Assembly: GCA_019359515.1 (NCBI GenBank)
Contig: JAHHHC010000003.1
Span: 248,001 to 312,000 of the forward strand
DNA length: 64,000 nucleotides
Reading direction: 5' to 3'
Source of the DNA: Desmonostoc vinosum HA7617-LM4
GTDB lineage: Bacteria > Cyanobacteriota > Cyanobacteriia > Cyanobacteriales > Nostocaceae
A program made the position numbers and the translations under genes. The number at the start of each line of letters is the position of its first letter. The first letter of the stretch is position 1. Below the pieces are notes generated by a model that was given only the letters and a program-made list of their open reading frames with translations, ran no database searches and had not been told where the DNA came from. This document shows positions 25,932 through 35,697 of the stretch, one piece after another.

Positions 25932-26254
25932 GAAATCTCCTGGTTGATGTTAAGTTAGGGAACGAGGAACAGGGAACAGGTGAGCGTGGTCATGGGGGTT
26001 TCCCCCATGAGCGAGTGGCGATCTTGGCAGCATTAGCGACGTAGGAGCGTCACCCGAAGGGAAACAGGTTTGAAAATCCATATGTAGTTGTGCTTGCTCA
26101 TTAGTCAAAAGTATTTACAAAGGACTAATTACTCATGACGGTCTTAATTACGAATTACGTTAGCGTAGCGTTAGCGAGTCCTCGATAGCGAAGCGTTAGC
26201 GACGCAGGAGCGTCGCGTCATTACGAATTATTTAGCCAGAGAATGTGCAACAGC
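25932..26254. repeat. Intergenic repeat mosaic
   Basis: Contains GGAACAGGGAACAGG, GTCATGGGGGTTTCCCCCATG, GAGCGTCACCCGAAGGGAAA and, from 26143, the TTACGTTAGCG...GACGCAGGAGCGTCGCGTCATTA mosaic that ends about 25 nt before the ABC1 gene stop. No gene seen. Confidence 0.75.
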
Positions 26255-27976
26255 TTATTTATCCATTGACTGATTGCCAGTGAAAGAAGTTAAGAATGCG
26301 GCCTTGGGTAATATAGCAACTGCACCTTCTCTAGATAAATCTGTTAAGACGCTGATTGCTGCATTTAACAAACGATTTGGTTGTAAGTCATCTTTAACCA
26401 GGTTCCACAGGCGTTGGACTTCTTCGGTATGCAGGCGGTCATCTTCGGTGAGTGCTAGCACTAACTGCCGCCGCAGAAACTTACCTTCATCTGACAGCAA
26501 ATATTGCAATCCTATCTTTGCTGTAGGTAGAACATCAAAGTTACCATCTGTACGCGCGATCACAATTAAATTCTCTAAGCGCTGCCATTGGAATTTACTA
26601 TCTTTAAATAACACATTGAGCAATCGCCGCCTTAATTCGGGCGATTCCCCTGTTAGTAAGCGCTTGGCGATGTAGGGATAACCCACCTCAACAATTTTGA
26701 AATTCGGGTTGAGACTCAGGGCAATACCTTCCTGTGTCACCAACGAACGAATAATTAAAGCAAACTTGGCTGGAACTCGGAAGGGATATTCATACATCAA
26801 TTCCGAGAACTCATCAGTAATGGTTTTGAAGTTAAAATCTGCAACGTTTTTGCCAATGGCATTGCCTAATACGGCTTCCAATGCTGGCACTATCGGACAA
26901 ATATCTGTGTCTGGAGTTAAAAACCCCAACTTCACAAAGTTCTCTGCTAAGTCAGTGTAATCTTTGTTAACCAGATGCACCAAAGCATCAACAAGTGTTT
27001 CTTTGGTGTTTTCCTCTAATTGATCCATCATCCCGAAGTCAATGTAAGCCATACGACCATCTGGCATGGCAAACAAGTTACCTGGATGGGGATCTGCATG
27101 GAAGAAACCATGTTCTAGCAGTTGCTGTAAACCGGAAGTCACGCCAATTTGGATAACTATCTCTGGATCTAAACCCGCTTCTCGGATGCGTTTTGTATCC
27201 GTTAACTTGAAGCCGTTAATCCATTCCAGGGTTAAAACATGATTACTGGTGTAACGCCAATAAATAGCTGGAACTTTGACTTTTGGGTCGTTGCGAAAGT
27301 TACTAGCAAATTTTTCCGCGTTGCGACCTTCATTTATATAGTCAATTTCTTCAAATAACTTAATGCCAAACTCATCTACAATCAAAGTCAAATCGTGACC
27401 GAGATTGAGAGGCAACCAAGGAGCGAGCCAACTCGCTGCCCAACGCATCAGATACAGGTCGCGTGTGAGAACTGGGCGTAAGTTGGGGCGCTGTACCTTC
27501 ACTGCTACTTCTTCACCGCTTAGTAAACGTCCACGGTATACTTGACCCAAGCTAGCAGCAGCTACTGGTTGGGGTGATAGTTCGCTAAAGCATTCTTCAA
27601 TGGAGCGACCTAGTTCAGTTTCGATCATTTGGTAGGCGATCGCATTATCAAAAGCTGGTAACTGGTCTTGTAATTTCACCAGTTCCTCAAGAAAGTCTTT
27701 GCGTATCAAGTCAGGGCGAGTTGATAAGGCTTGACCAACTTTTATAAAAGTAGGCCCCAGACGGGTCAGTAGTTCTCGCAACTGAGTAGCCCGTTTTCCC
27801 TTGTTTTGCTCAACTTGATTCTGCCATTCATCCAACTTCAAACTCAAGATGAATCCAGCAAAAGACCAAACAATTCTCAGCAGTCGCGCCCAAGCTTGCC
27901 AAGGGCGGTAACGATAGAAACGCGCGATCGCGTCTGGATTATAGCGCTTTAGCTGAGCAGGTTGATACTGACCCAC
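26255..27976 (-). CDS. ABC1/UbiB/AarF-family atypical protein kinase
   Basis: A 573-aa ABC1 protein. The family-specific KxGQ segment is GPTFIKVGQALSTRPDL (~93-110). The Ala-rich nucleotide loop is PVAAASLGQVYRG and the lysine strand is EVAVKVQRPNL. The catalytic region reads GFFHADPHPGNL and the metal site AYIDFGMM. These proteins act as ATPases or unusual kinases in isoprenoid-quinone and tocopherol metabolism, often in membranes or plastoglobule-like bodies. Cyanobacteria have several paralogues, so the specific target is unknown. It starts with a GTG at 27976. It stands alone between repeat-rich spacers. Confidence 0.9.
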   Translation of the reverse strand: MGQYQPAQLKRYNPDAIARFYRYRPWQAWARLLRIVWSFAGFILSLKLDEWQNQVEQNKGKRATQLRELLTRLGPTFIKVGQALSTRPDLIRKDFLEELVKLQDQLPAFDNAIAYQMIETELGRSIEECFSELSPQPVAAASLGQVYRGRLLSGEEVAVKVQRPNLRPVLTRDLYLMRWAASWLAPWLPLNLGHDLTLIVDEFGIKLFEEIDYINEGRNAEKFASNFRNDPKVKVPAIYWRYTSNHVLTLEWINGFKLTDTKRIREAGLDPEIVIQIGVTSGLQQLLEHGFFHADPHPGNLFAMPDGRMAYIDFGMMDQLEENTKETLVDALVHLVNKDYTDLAENFVKLGFLTPDTDICPIVPALEAVLGNAIGKNVADFNFKTITDEFSELMYEYPFRVPAKFALIIRSLVTQEGIALSLNPNFKIVEVGYPYIAKRLLTGESPELRRRLLNVLFKDSKFQWQRLENLIVIARTDGNFDVLPTAKIGLQYLLSDEGKFLRRQLVLALTEDDRLHTEEVQRLWNLVKDDLQPNRLLNAAISVLTDLSREGAVAILPKAAFLTSFTGNQSMDK

Positions 27977-28386
27977 GCTCTTTCTTGCCTCTTCAACTGG
28001 GAATTTTACACTTTAATAGCCTTATTCCTGAACCATAAGTTTTGTTACTAGTTCAGAATGATGGTAATTTTTTATCTAAAACAACTAGAACTTTACCTGT
28101 TTTTGGCTACTATTCACAGCGTTTTAGCTCGTCTTACCGCTTAAAGTTATTTATCTTTTTCTTAATCATACTTTATAAAACTACAAGTATTTATACTACC
28201 CTCAGACGATTTTATCTTTTCTTAACTATTATCCTGAGCTTAGTTGATGAAATTATTTGCGTAGGTAGGGAGTGGGGAGTAGGGAGTGGGGAGTAGGGGC
28301 AGGGGGCAGGGGATATGATTCTTCACTCCTCACTCAGCACGGGCTAAACACCCCGCTACCGCGCTTCAGCACTCAGCACTCCTCAC
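27977..28386. repeat. Intergenic region ending in heptamer and CACTCAG repeats
   Basis: AT-rich to ~28260, then GGGGAGT/AGGGAGT heptamers (28265-28310) and CACTCCTCACTCAGCAC units (28322-28396). The latter run into the last codons of the hpnB-like gene. No gene supported. Confidence 0.7.
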
Positions 28387-29775
28387 TCAGCACTGAGTAT
28401 TGTAAACTCTTCCTTTCCAAGCACCGCCGCGTCCTTGCCAGTGTCGCAGCGCGGAATCTAAAGTCATCAAGGTATAGAGAAAAGCGATCGCGCTTAAGCA
28501 AAATGCCCACCCGAAAGAAAGTTGATAAAAACGGGTAGTTGGGAAATAAGCCAAAGTCATCAGTAACCATGCTGATAAACCTGTAAGAGCGATCGCCCAA
28601 TTCCCCGTCAATAGACCGAAAATGATACTCATAGGTGGAACTAGATAAATCAGCGTCATTCCTATCAAAGTTCCCAGCAACAGTAAAGGAGAATAATTCA
28701 GTTGCGTATAGGCAGTACGGGCAACCATATCCCAAATAGTCATCAGCGAGTCATACGCACGTAAACTCCGAGTCATAGTACTTAACCCTAGCCAGATGCG
28801 ACCCTTTTTGGGGGATGTGGTTCGACTTCGCTCACCAACCGGGGATGTGGGAGAAATTTTCTCCGCGTCCCCGCGTCCCCGCGTCCCCGCGTCCTCCCCT
28901 CTCCCCGCGTCCCCGCGTCCCCGCGTCCCCGCGTCCCCGCGTCCCCGCGTCCCCGCGTCCCCGCGTCCCCGCGTCCCCTCTCCCCGCGTCCCCGTGTTCT
29001 CCCCTCTCCCCTTCTCTTTAACGGCTTTAGCTAAGGCGCAATCGTCAATTAGGGTTTGGCGAATGGTTTGGATACCGCCAATTTGCTCTAAAGCGTCTTT
29101 GCGAATGAGGATACAACCACCAGCAGCAGCGGCGATGGGATTATTTGGGTTATTGACCCAACGAAAAGGATAGAGTTTTTGGAAGAAAAAGACGAAAGCT
29201 GGAATTAACAGTTTTTCCCAAAAGCTTTCGCAGCGTAAACGTACCATTACAGACACCAAATCCAAATCTTCTTGTATGGCCTTAGCAACTAAACGGCGGA
29301 GATTACTAATATCATGTTCAATATCTGCATCCGTGAGAAAGAAATATTCAGGTGCTGGTAGAGATTCTGTAGCCGTTTTAATACCTTGTTCAACTGCCCA
29401 GAGTTTACCACTCCAACCGCTAGGTAGAGTTTCGCCAGAGATAATATGCAATTGCTGGGATTTATCTATAGCGTAAGCAACACCCTCTGCACAAGCCGCT
29501 GTACCATCTGTACTGCGATCATCTACTAAGAGTACGTTGAGAGTACCAGGATAGTCTTGGAGTAGGAGCGATCGCAAGGTAATTGGTAATAAATCAGCCT
29601 CATCTCGAGCCGGAATGATTGCACAAACAGTAGGAAATGATTGCGTAGAGATATTGAATGTAGTATTTCTCGATTCTAATTGCTGGTCTGTTCGCCAAAA
29701 CTGCCCCCAAAAACTCAATAATCCCAACCAAATTATTAAAGATAAAAGCGTCAGTCCTAATATAATCGCAGCCAT
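28387..29775 (-). CDS. hpnB: Hopanoid-associated glycosyltransferase (HpnB-like) with in-frame repeat insertion
   Basis: A 462-aa GT2 enzyme. The N-terminal anchor is followed by CAIIPARDEADLLPITLRSL, LLVDDRSTDGT, FFLTDADIEHD and the acceptor-site TLIDDCALA; three C-terminal membrane segments follow. This matches the hopene-associated HpnB family, and the squalene-hopene cyclase gene lies divergently next door. Residues ~256-325 are a foreign-looking block (GRGDAGTR repeats, then SPVGERSRTTSPKKG) between AKAVKEK and IWLGLSTMTRSLR, where family members have only a short linker. The block is encoded by octanucleotide repeats plus a dispersed repeat, and the reading frame is kept. The last codons and stop are in CACTCAG repeat sequence. 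Whether the enzyme tolerates the insert is unknown. Confidence 0.82.
   Translation of the reverse strand: MAAIILGLTLLSLIIWLGLLSFWGQFWRTDQQLESRNTTFNISTQSFPTVCAIIPARDEADLLPITLRSLLLQDYPGTLNVLLVDDRSTDGTAACAEGVAYAIDKSQQLHIISGETLPSGWSGKLWAVEQGIKTATESLPAPEYFFLTDADIEHDISNLRRLVAKAIQEDLDLVSVMVRLRCESFWEKLLIPAFVFFFQKLYPFRWVNNPNNPIAAAAGGCILIRKDALEQIGGIQTIRQTLIDDCALAKAVKEKGRGENTGTRGEGTRGRGDAGTRGRGDAGTRGRGDAGRGEDAGTRGRGDAEKISPTSPVGERSRTTSPKKGRIWLGLSTMTRSLRAYDSLMTIWDMVARTAYTQLNYSPLLLLGTLIGMTLIYLVPPMSIIFGLLTGNWAIALTGLSAWLLMTLAYFPTTRFYQLSFGWAFCLSAIAFLYTLMTLDSALRHWQGRGGAWKGRVYNTQC
28801..29010 (-). repeat. 210-bp repeat block inserted in hpnB (octanucleotide array plus dispersed repeat)
   Basis: On the + strand the unit is CCCCGCGT: about four units at 28862-28893 and nine perfect tandem units at 28903-28974, with TCCCCTCT interruptions. 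The 28810-28850 part is GGATGTGGTTCGACTTCGCT..., the inverse of the repeat at 22305-22340. The length is a multiple of three, but the 8-nt unit is not. Confidence 0.88.
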
Positions 29776-29795
29776 AGTGTTGTTTTAATTCAAAA

Positions 29796-29905
29796 TGGGG
29801 AGTGGGGAGTGGGGAGTAGTGAATGGGAGATATGTGGTTATCTTTCTCCCTCATCTCCCTCATCTCCTGTTCCCTGTTCCCTTATTCACGGTAATAGTGT
29901 ACTTA
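29796..29905. repeat. Heptamer repeats in the hpnB-shc divergent promoter region
   Basis: GGGGAGT units (29796-29816) and CTCCCTCATCTCC/CTGTTCCC units, leaving little unique DNA between the two divergent hopanoid genes. Confidence 0.7.
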
Positions 29906-29936
29906 ATAACTAGGTGTTGAGGTTGGACAATATTTG

Positions 29937-31853
29937 ATGCAAAGACAAAATAGGGTAGAAGTCAATCAAATCGCAGCCGCGATCGCAGCTAGCCAAAAGT
30001 ATTTGCTTTCGATTCAATATCCAACTGGGTATTGGTGGGCAGAGTTAGAATCTAATGTCACTATTACTGCTGAAGCTGTTTTGCTGCATAAAATTTGGGG
30101 AACAGACCAAGTAAGACCACTGCATAAGGTTGAAGCATATCTGCGTCAACAGCAACGGCAGCATGGAGGCTGGGAGCTTTTTTATGGGGATGGCGGAGAA
30201 CTGAGTACCTCAGTGGAAGCTTACACGGCTTTAAAGTTACTGGGTGTACCAGCAACAGATCCAGCAATGATCCAGGCACGGTCTTTTATTCTCCAACGAG
30301 GCGGTATCAGCAAAACTCGGATTTTTACTAAGCTGCACCTAGCCTTAATTGGCTGCTACAGTTGGCGTGGTGTGCCTTCGTTACCGCCTTGGTTGATGTT
30401 TTTGCCTCCAGCTTTCCCAATCAATATTTATGAAATGTCGAGTTGGGCTAGATCTAGTACTGTACCATTGCTGATTGTCTGCGATCGCAAACCTGTTTTT
30501 CCCATTAATCCAGCTATCAATTTAGATGAACTATACAGAGAAGGTATAGATCAAGTCCAGTTTGAGTTACCCCGCAGTGGCGATTGGACAGATTTATTTC
30601 TTACCCTCGATCAAGGGTTCAAGTTGGCAGAAAGCCTCAATTTAGTACCTTGGCGTCAAGAAGGCATCAAAGCAGCAGAAAAATGGATTTTAGAACGGCA
30701 AGAAGCTACAGGCGACTGGGGTGGCATTATTCCGGCCATGTTAAATTCCATGCTGGCTTTGCGATGTCTAGGTTATGACTCAAATGACCCGATTGTGGTG
30801 CGGGGTTTGCAGGCAATTGATAATTTTGCCATAGAAACAGCAGATACCTACCGAGTCCAAGCTTGTGTTTCACCAATTTGGGATACAGCTTGGGTAATAC
30901 GTGCCTTAATTGATTCTGGGTTAGCACCAGATCATCCGGTAGTAGTGCAGGCTGGAGAATGGTTGCTGCAAAAGCAAATCCTTGATTACGGAGATTGGGC
31001 TGTCAAAAATCGCCAGGGAAAACCGGGGGCTTGGGCGTTTGAGTTTGATAACCGCTTCTACCCAGATGTCGATGATACTGCTGTGGTGGTGATGGCTTTA
31101 CATGCAGCAAAACTCCCTAATGAACAATTAAAACAGGCTGCGTGCGATCGCGCCCTCAATTGGGTTGCTTCGATGCAGTGCCAACCAGGCGGTTGGGCAG
31201 CTTTTGATCTAGATAATAATCAAGATTGGCTTAACTCCATTCCCTATGGAGATTTGAAAGCCATGATCGACCCCAACACCGCAGATGTGACAGCTAGAGT
31301 GCTGGAAATGCTAGGTGCTTGCAACATGTCTATTGATGGTCAAAACCTCCAACGGGCGCTTACTTATCTGCTAAACGAGCAAGAAAATCAGGGCTGCTGG
31401 TATGGACGTTGGGGTGTAAATTATATTTACGGTACGAGCGGAGTTTTATCAGCCTTGGCTTTGATTACACCGCAAAAACACCGACTCAACATAGAAAGGG
31501 GAGCAACTTGGTTAGTTGAATGTCAAAATGCTGATGGGGGTTGGGGTGAGACTTGCGCTAGCTACAATGACCCCAGCCTCAAAGGTAAAGGACATAGTAC
31601 AGCATCTCAAACAGCTTGGGCTGTAATTGGATTAATCGCGGCAGGTGAGGCAACTGGCAAATTAGCCCTCGATGCGATCGAACGGGGAATTAACTACCTT
31701 GTCGCAACACAACAACCAAATGGCACTTGGTACGAAGCAGAATTTACAGGTACTGGCTTTCCTGGCCATTTTTATATTAAGTATCATCTCTATCAACAAT
31801 ACTTTCCTTTAATTGCGCTAGGTCGATATCAAGCGTTTAAAGGGAATAGGTAA
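29937..31853 (+). CDS. shc: Squalene-hopene cyclase
   Basis: A 638-aa class II triterpene cyclase converting squalene to hopene at the membrane. The catalytic DxDD motif reads DVDDTAVVVMAL near residue 377. Several QW motifs are visible (QQRQHGGWELF, QEATGDWGGI, MQCQPGGWAAF, QNADGGWGET, QQPNGTWYE). Length is normal for the family. The ATG at 29937 is preferred to the TTG just before it; GAGG lies about 14 nt upstream. It is divergent from the hpnB-like gene, giving a two-gene hopanoid locus. Confidence 0.95.
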   Translation: MQRQNRVEVNQIAAAIAASQKYLLSIQYPTGYWWAELESNVTITAEAVLLHKIWGTDQVRPLHKVEAYLRQQQRQHGGWELFYGDGGELSTSVEAYTALKLLGVPATDPAMIQARSFILQRGGISKTRIFTKLHLALIGCYSWRGVPSLPPWLMFLPPAFPINIYEMSSWARSSTVPLLIVCDRKPVFPINPAINLDELYREGIDQVQFELPRSGDWTDLFLTLDQGFKLAESLNLVPWRQEGIKAAEKWILERQEATGDWGGIIPAMLNSMLALRCLGYDSNDPIVVRGLQAIDNFAIETADTYRVQACVSPIWDTAWVIRALIDSGLAPDHPVVVQAGEWLLQKQILDYGDWAVKNRQGKPGAWAFEFDNRFYPDVDDTAVVVMALHAAKLPNEQLKQAACDRALNWVASMQCQPGGWAAFDLDNNQDWLNSIPYGDLKAMIDPNTADVTARVLEMLGACNMSIDGQNLQRALTYLLNEQENQGCWYGRWGVNYIYGTSGVLSALALITPQKHRLNIERGATWLVECQNADGGWGETCASYNDPSLKGKGHSTASQTAWAVIGLIAAGEATGKLALDAIERGINYLVATQQPNGTWYEAEFTGTGFPGHFYIKYHLYQQYFPLIALGRYQAFKGNR

Positions 31854-32220
31854 CCCACATTTAAAATCGGACGTTGCAATCAGTGGAGATTTAAATTCTC
31901 TACTGATCGTAGAGAATCAAATTTTAAATTTAGTTGAGTTTTTATCCTTGAATTACGAATTAGTATTCATCACTTGGAGAAATGATGTAAAACAAAATTA
32001 CGTAAAACAATATTAAGTAAAACAACACTCTAATCATCTGGATAATTTAGGTAAAATAGAATATATAACAAATTCAATGCCATGAGTTTTTAGGAGCAGC
32101 TACAACTGAATAAAAACCATAATCTTTGTATATTATGAGCAACAAGTTTTTTGTAGTTTTAGTTCAGATAAGCGATAAGCTAAAAAACATCTAAATTACA
32201 TAATCAAATTAAATAAAACT

Positions 32221-32250
32221 CTTGTGGGGTGGGCATCTTGCCTGCCCTAA
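32221..32250. repeat. REP-like dispersed hairpin
   Basis: CTTGTGGGGTGGGCATCTTG then CCTGCCC; GGGTGGGCA pairs with TGCCTGCCC. A near-identical copy lies at 57868-57896. Confidence 0.75.
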
Positions 32251-32295
32251 TTATGCAAATTATATGTGAAACAGCTTACTCCGCTTGATAAGTAA

Positions 32296-32313
32296 AGTCC
32301 GCAAAAGCGGACT
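32296..32313. repeat. AGTCCGC-AAAA-GCGGACT hairpin
   Basis: Perfect 7-bp stem with AAAA loop. The same hairpin, with a longer stem, lies at 60901-60922. A dispersed repeat. Confidence 0.75.
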
Positions 32314-32356
32314 AAACTAAGGTATGACCGTTTATCACCTTGATTGGCGACAATCA

Positions 32357-32381
32357 TATCAATACATCAAATGTATTGATA
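32357..32381. promoter_or_regulatory. 25-bp perfect palindrome
   Basis: TATCAATACAT-CAA-ATGTATTGATA: two perfect 11-bp arms around a 3-nt centre, about 580 bp upstream of the kinase gene. Could be an operator for a dimeric regulator or a relic; no matching copy was seen elsewhere in the window. Confidence 0.4.
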
Positions 32382-32964
32382 CAACATATTTATTGTTAAT
32401 AATTTTTTGAGAAAAAACAAGCATTTAAAACTAATTTACTTGACCAAAATCCGGGAGTTATATCTTTTAATTTAAATAACTGAAAGCTGAAAAAATAAAA
32501 ATTGCATCAGGAAAGTGATTTTAAACGATTAAATAATTTTAAATTATCTCAATTTAATAGATTTTATACAGCAGACCGTAGTTAAATAATGTACAATTTT
32601 TCAGAACAAAGTCATATAAAAAAGGACTTTTAACCCTGTTCCCTGCTCTAGTTATTCTTTGGATATAATTCAAATACTTATGTCTTGCAAACTTGAAAAT
32701 TGTCACCTAAAAATAGGGTCTAAAGCCTTGTTCTTGCTTCAGCACTAGGGTAAGTTTCACGTTTGGTTTTAATTTACTTTGGTGCGATCGCAATCCGAAA
32801 ACCCACTGCCACAAATTTTAACAAAAATTAATATTAACATAACTTTATAACTTTTTGATGTTATTTAAACATCAAAACTGTATTATTTTATTCAGAGTTG
32901 GGTAAAAACTTACTACTGACAACAAAACTTACTTAGTTATTAGCTATACTTCTGCGATTATTCT

Positions 32965-35196
32965 ATGAAAAAATTGTCAGAAAAGTTTGTTGTAGGCGGT
33001 TTTAGCTTAGCATTAGTGTTGCTGTGCAGTGCTGGAGCAGTTTCCTATTTGAGTATTCAAAGATTGGCACAAGAAAAGCAATGGGTGATTCATACTCATC
33101 AAGTTTTGGAAAGCCTAGATCATATGTACATTGGTCTCAGTAATGCAGAAAGCGCACAAAGTAGTTATATTCTCACAGGAAAATTAAATCACCAAAGAAT
33201 ATATTTTGAAGGAAAGCAAAAAGTATACCAAGAGATTCAAGCTCTACGCACATTAACTATTGATAATTATCATCAACAAAATCGACTAAATACACTTCAG
33301 CCTCTAATTGTTCAGCAATTTGCCTTGCTAGAGCAGTCAATCAAATTGTTTGAGCAAACAGGTTTAGCCAAGCTAAGTCAAATAACTATCAGCGAGCAAG
33401 GTATAACAATACGGCAACAAATCCAGGCAATTAGGCAAACAATGGATGATGAAGAACAAGCTCTATTACAAGAGCGGACAGCATCAACAGATACTCGTTT
33501 TTATCAAATCATCATTGTGATCAGTCTGGTGTATGTGTTGAGTTTCGTCTTGCTGATGATGGTTTACTTATTGCTGCAAAAGCAAATTCGCATTAACAAA
33601 GCTTTATCTCAAGAAGCTATTCGTTTGGAACAGCAAGCTGCAAAAGCAAAACTGGCAGATATTCTAGAGACTATCACAGACGCCTTTGTGGCTCTTGATT
33701 GTGACTCATGCTACACCTATGTCAATCAAAAGGCAGGACAGCTCTTAAATCGTCGTCCCGAAGACATGATTGGTAAAAATATTTGGGAATTATTTCCTGA
33801 AGCTGTAGGAGAGCAGTTTTATCAATCCTATTGTCAAGCTGTAGCAAAACAACAAGTTATTCGGATAGAAGCGTATTATTCTACTTGGGAGCGCTGGTTT
33901 GAAAATTGCTTTTATCCTTCAAGTGAAGGACTGTCAATTTTCTTTCAAGACATCACCTCAAGCAAACTTGCAGAAATTGCTTTAGAAGAGAATGAAAGAC
34001 GCTACCGTTCTTTGGTAGTTGCTACCTCTCAAGCTGTTTGGATAGCTGATGCTAGCGGAATGCCAAGAGATTTTGATTCTTGGAAAACTTTGACTGGACA
34101 AAGTGATGGAGAAATCCAGGGGCGAGGATGGTTAGATGCAATTCATCCCCAAGAGCAAAACTTGACAAAGTTGTTATGGACGGAAGCGCTAGCAACCAAA
34201 AATCTCTATCAAGCCGAGCATCGCGTGCGGGTTGCTGATGGTAGTTATCGATTTTTTGCGGCGCGTGCAGTTCCTGTGTTTGATGCCAATCATGAGATTC
34301 AAGAATGGGTGGGCACTTATACCGATATTACAGACCGCAAACTGGCAGAGCAAGCGCTCAAACAGACCAAGGTAGAATTAGAAATTAAAGTTCATGAACG
34401 AACAGCAGAATTACAAAAGCTGAATGAGGAACTGAAACGTTCTAACCAAGAGTTAGAGCAGTTTGCTTATGTAGCTTCTCACGATTTACAAGAACCATTA
34501 AGAGCTGTGACGGGCTACACCCAACTATTAGAGCAAGAATATCGACATAAATTGGACGATTCTGCTCAAGAATACTTTGCTTACATTGTTGATGGGGCGA
34601 AGCGAATGCAGCGGTTGATTCAAGATTTGTTAGCTTATTCCCGCGTGGGAACTCGCGGTCAACAATTTACTAGTGTTGACTGCAATAGCGCCCTTAACTC
34701 GGCTCTTAGTAATTTACATGTGGCGATCGCAGAAAGTCAAGCCATCATCACTCATGAACCTTTACCAAAGCTATTTGCAGACAAAACCCAATTAGTGCAG
34801 TTATTCCAAAATCTCATTGGCAACGCCATCAAGTTTTGCCGAGAAACACCCCAAATACATATTGGTGTCGTTAAAGGTGATGGCAAGAATAGCTGTGATT
34901 TGTTGGTAAGTACTCGCTTAAAAAGCTCAATTCTCCATCAATACGAACACTCCTACACCCCTTGTGAAAACGAATGGTTGTTTTGGGTACAGGACAATGG
35001 CATTGGCATTAAACCCCAGTATCTTGAGCGGATTTTTGATGTTTTTCGTCGCCTGCATACTCGTCGAGAGTTTTCTGGCACTGGTATTGGTCTTGCTATC
35101 TGCAAAAAAATTGTGGAACGTCACGGTGGTCGAATTTGGGCTGAGTCACAGCCAACTGTCGGAACAATATTTTATTTAACCTTAAATCACAATTAA
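32965..35196 (+). CDS. Membrane sensor histidine kinase, CHASE3-PAS-PAS-HisKA-HATPase
   Basis: A 743-aa kinase. Membrane segments at ~10-30 and ~180-203 flank an extracytoplasmic CHASE3 domain (GLSNAESAQSSYILTGK). Two PAS domains follow: ~230-330 with YVNQKAGQLLNRRPEDMIGK, and ~345-460 with PAC segment WVGTYTDITDRKLAEQAL. A coiled coil leads to HisKA with phospho-acceptor His in YVASHDLQEPLRAVTGY, then HATPase_c with FQNLIGNAIKF, DNGIGIKPQY and GTGIGLAICKKIVERHGG. This class of kinase (phytochrome-like HisKA) typically pairs with Rcp-type regulators, and such a gene follows 42 nt downstream. The signal is unknown. Confidence 0.9.
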   Translation: MKKLSEKFVVGGFSLALVLLCSAGAVSYLSIQRLAQEKQWVIHTHQVLESLDHMYIGLSNAESAQSSYILTGKLNHQRIYFEGKQKVYQEIQALRTLTIDNYHQQNRLNTLQPLIVQQFALLEQSIKLFEQTGLAKLSQITISEQGITIRQQIQAIRQTMDDEEQALLQERTASTDTRFYQIIIVISLVYVLSFVLLMMVYLLLQKQIRINKALSQEAIRLEQQAAKAKLADILETITDAFVALDCDSCYTYVNQKAGQLLNRRPEDMIGKNIWELFPEAVGEQFYQSYCQAVAKQQVIRIEAYYSTWERWFENCFYPSSEGLSIFFQDITSSKLAEIALEENERRYRSLVVATSQAVWIADASGMPRDFDSWKTLTGQSDGEIQGRGWLDAIHPQEQNLTKLLWTEALATKNLYQAEHRVRVADGSYRFFAARAVPVFDANHEIQEWVGTYTDITDRKLAEQALKQTKVELEIKVHERTAELQKLNEELKRSNQELEQFAYVASHDLQEPLRAVTGYTQLLEQEYRHKLDDSAQEYFAYIVDGAKRMQRLIQDLLAYSRVGTRGQQFTSVDCNSALNSALSNLHVAIAESQAIITHEPLPKLFADKTQLVQLFQNLIGNAIKFCRETPQIHIGVVKGDGKNSCDLLVSTRLKSSILHQYEHSYTPCENEWLFWVQDNGIGIKPQYLERIFDVFRRLHTRREFSGTGIGLAICKKIVERHGGRIWAESQPTVGTIFYLTLNHN

Positions 35197-35238
35197 GCTA
35201 CCTTATTAGAGTGTTCCTTATATACGCTTAATAACTGT

Positions 35239-35697
35239 ATGGTTAACAATCAGGCACTTCGACACATTGAAATTTTGCTAGTTGAGGACTCTCCTAGCGA
35301 TGCTAACCTCACAATTAAAGGTTTCTCGAATGCCAAAATTGCCAATAACTTGCATTGGGCAGAAGATGGCGAAACTGCTATAGAATATCTGCGACAGCAG
35401 GGAGAGTTTACGAGTGCCCCTCGTACAGACTTAGTATTACTTGACTTAAACCTCCCTGGTATGGATGGGCGTGAAGTATTAACAGAAATCAAATCAGACC
35501 CAAATCTCAAGCTAATTCCTGTTGTCATATTAACCACTTCAACCGATGAGCAAGACATATTACGCTCTTATAATCTCAATGCTAATTGCTACGTTACAAA
35601 ACCTATCGATGTCTACCAATTTATCCAGGTTGTGCAATTAATTAAAGACTTTTGGTTGGTAGCAGCAAAACTACCGCCAGAACAACTCAATTGGTAA
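35239..35697 (+). CDS. Rcp1-type response regulator (single REC domain)
   Basis: A 152-aa stand-alone receiver. The acidic pocket is [10 protein letters not shown], the phospho-acceptor Asp is in [13 protein letters not shown], the Thr switch in [10 protein letters not shown] and the Lys in CYVTKPID. The sequence style, with a C-terminal extension [13 protein letters not shown], matches cyanobacterial phytochrome-type regulators such as Rcp1. It lies 42 nt after the CHASE3-PAS kinase and should take its phosphate. It has no output domain, so it works through partner proteins. Confidence 0.92.
   Translation: MVNNQALRHIEILLVEDSPSDANLTIKGFSNAKIANNLHWAEDGETAIEYLRQQGEFTSAPRTDLVLLDLNLPGMDGREVLTEIKSDPNLKLIPVVILTTSTDEQDILRSYNLNANCYVTKPIDVYQFIQVVQLIKDFWLVAAKLPPEQLNW

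Larger units (their letters stand above)
31854..32964. other. 1.1-kb gene-free AT-rich region with hairpins
   Basis: No credible gene; the longest ATG frames are about 20 codons. Visible structures are a GATTTAAATTCTCTACT/AGTAGAGAATTTAAATC-like imperfect hairpin near 31885-31930, a REP-like repeat at 32221-32250, the AGTCCGCAAAAGCGGACT hairpin (32296-32313), a 25-bp palindrome (32357-32381) and a GCGATCGC at 32783-32790. It probably includes the upstream control region of the sensor kinase at 32965. Confidence 0.6.

Noticed and set aside
28903-28974. Possible CRISPR array from the regular repeats
   Set aside because: Units are 8 nt and directly tandem with no spacers, so this is a microsatellite-like array.
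28796-29173. Plus-strand Pro/Arg/Ser repeat proteins over the hpnB insert
   Set aside because: Antisense translation of the octanucleotide array (PRVPAS repeats); no start signals or domain.
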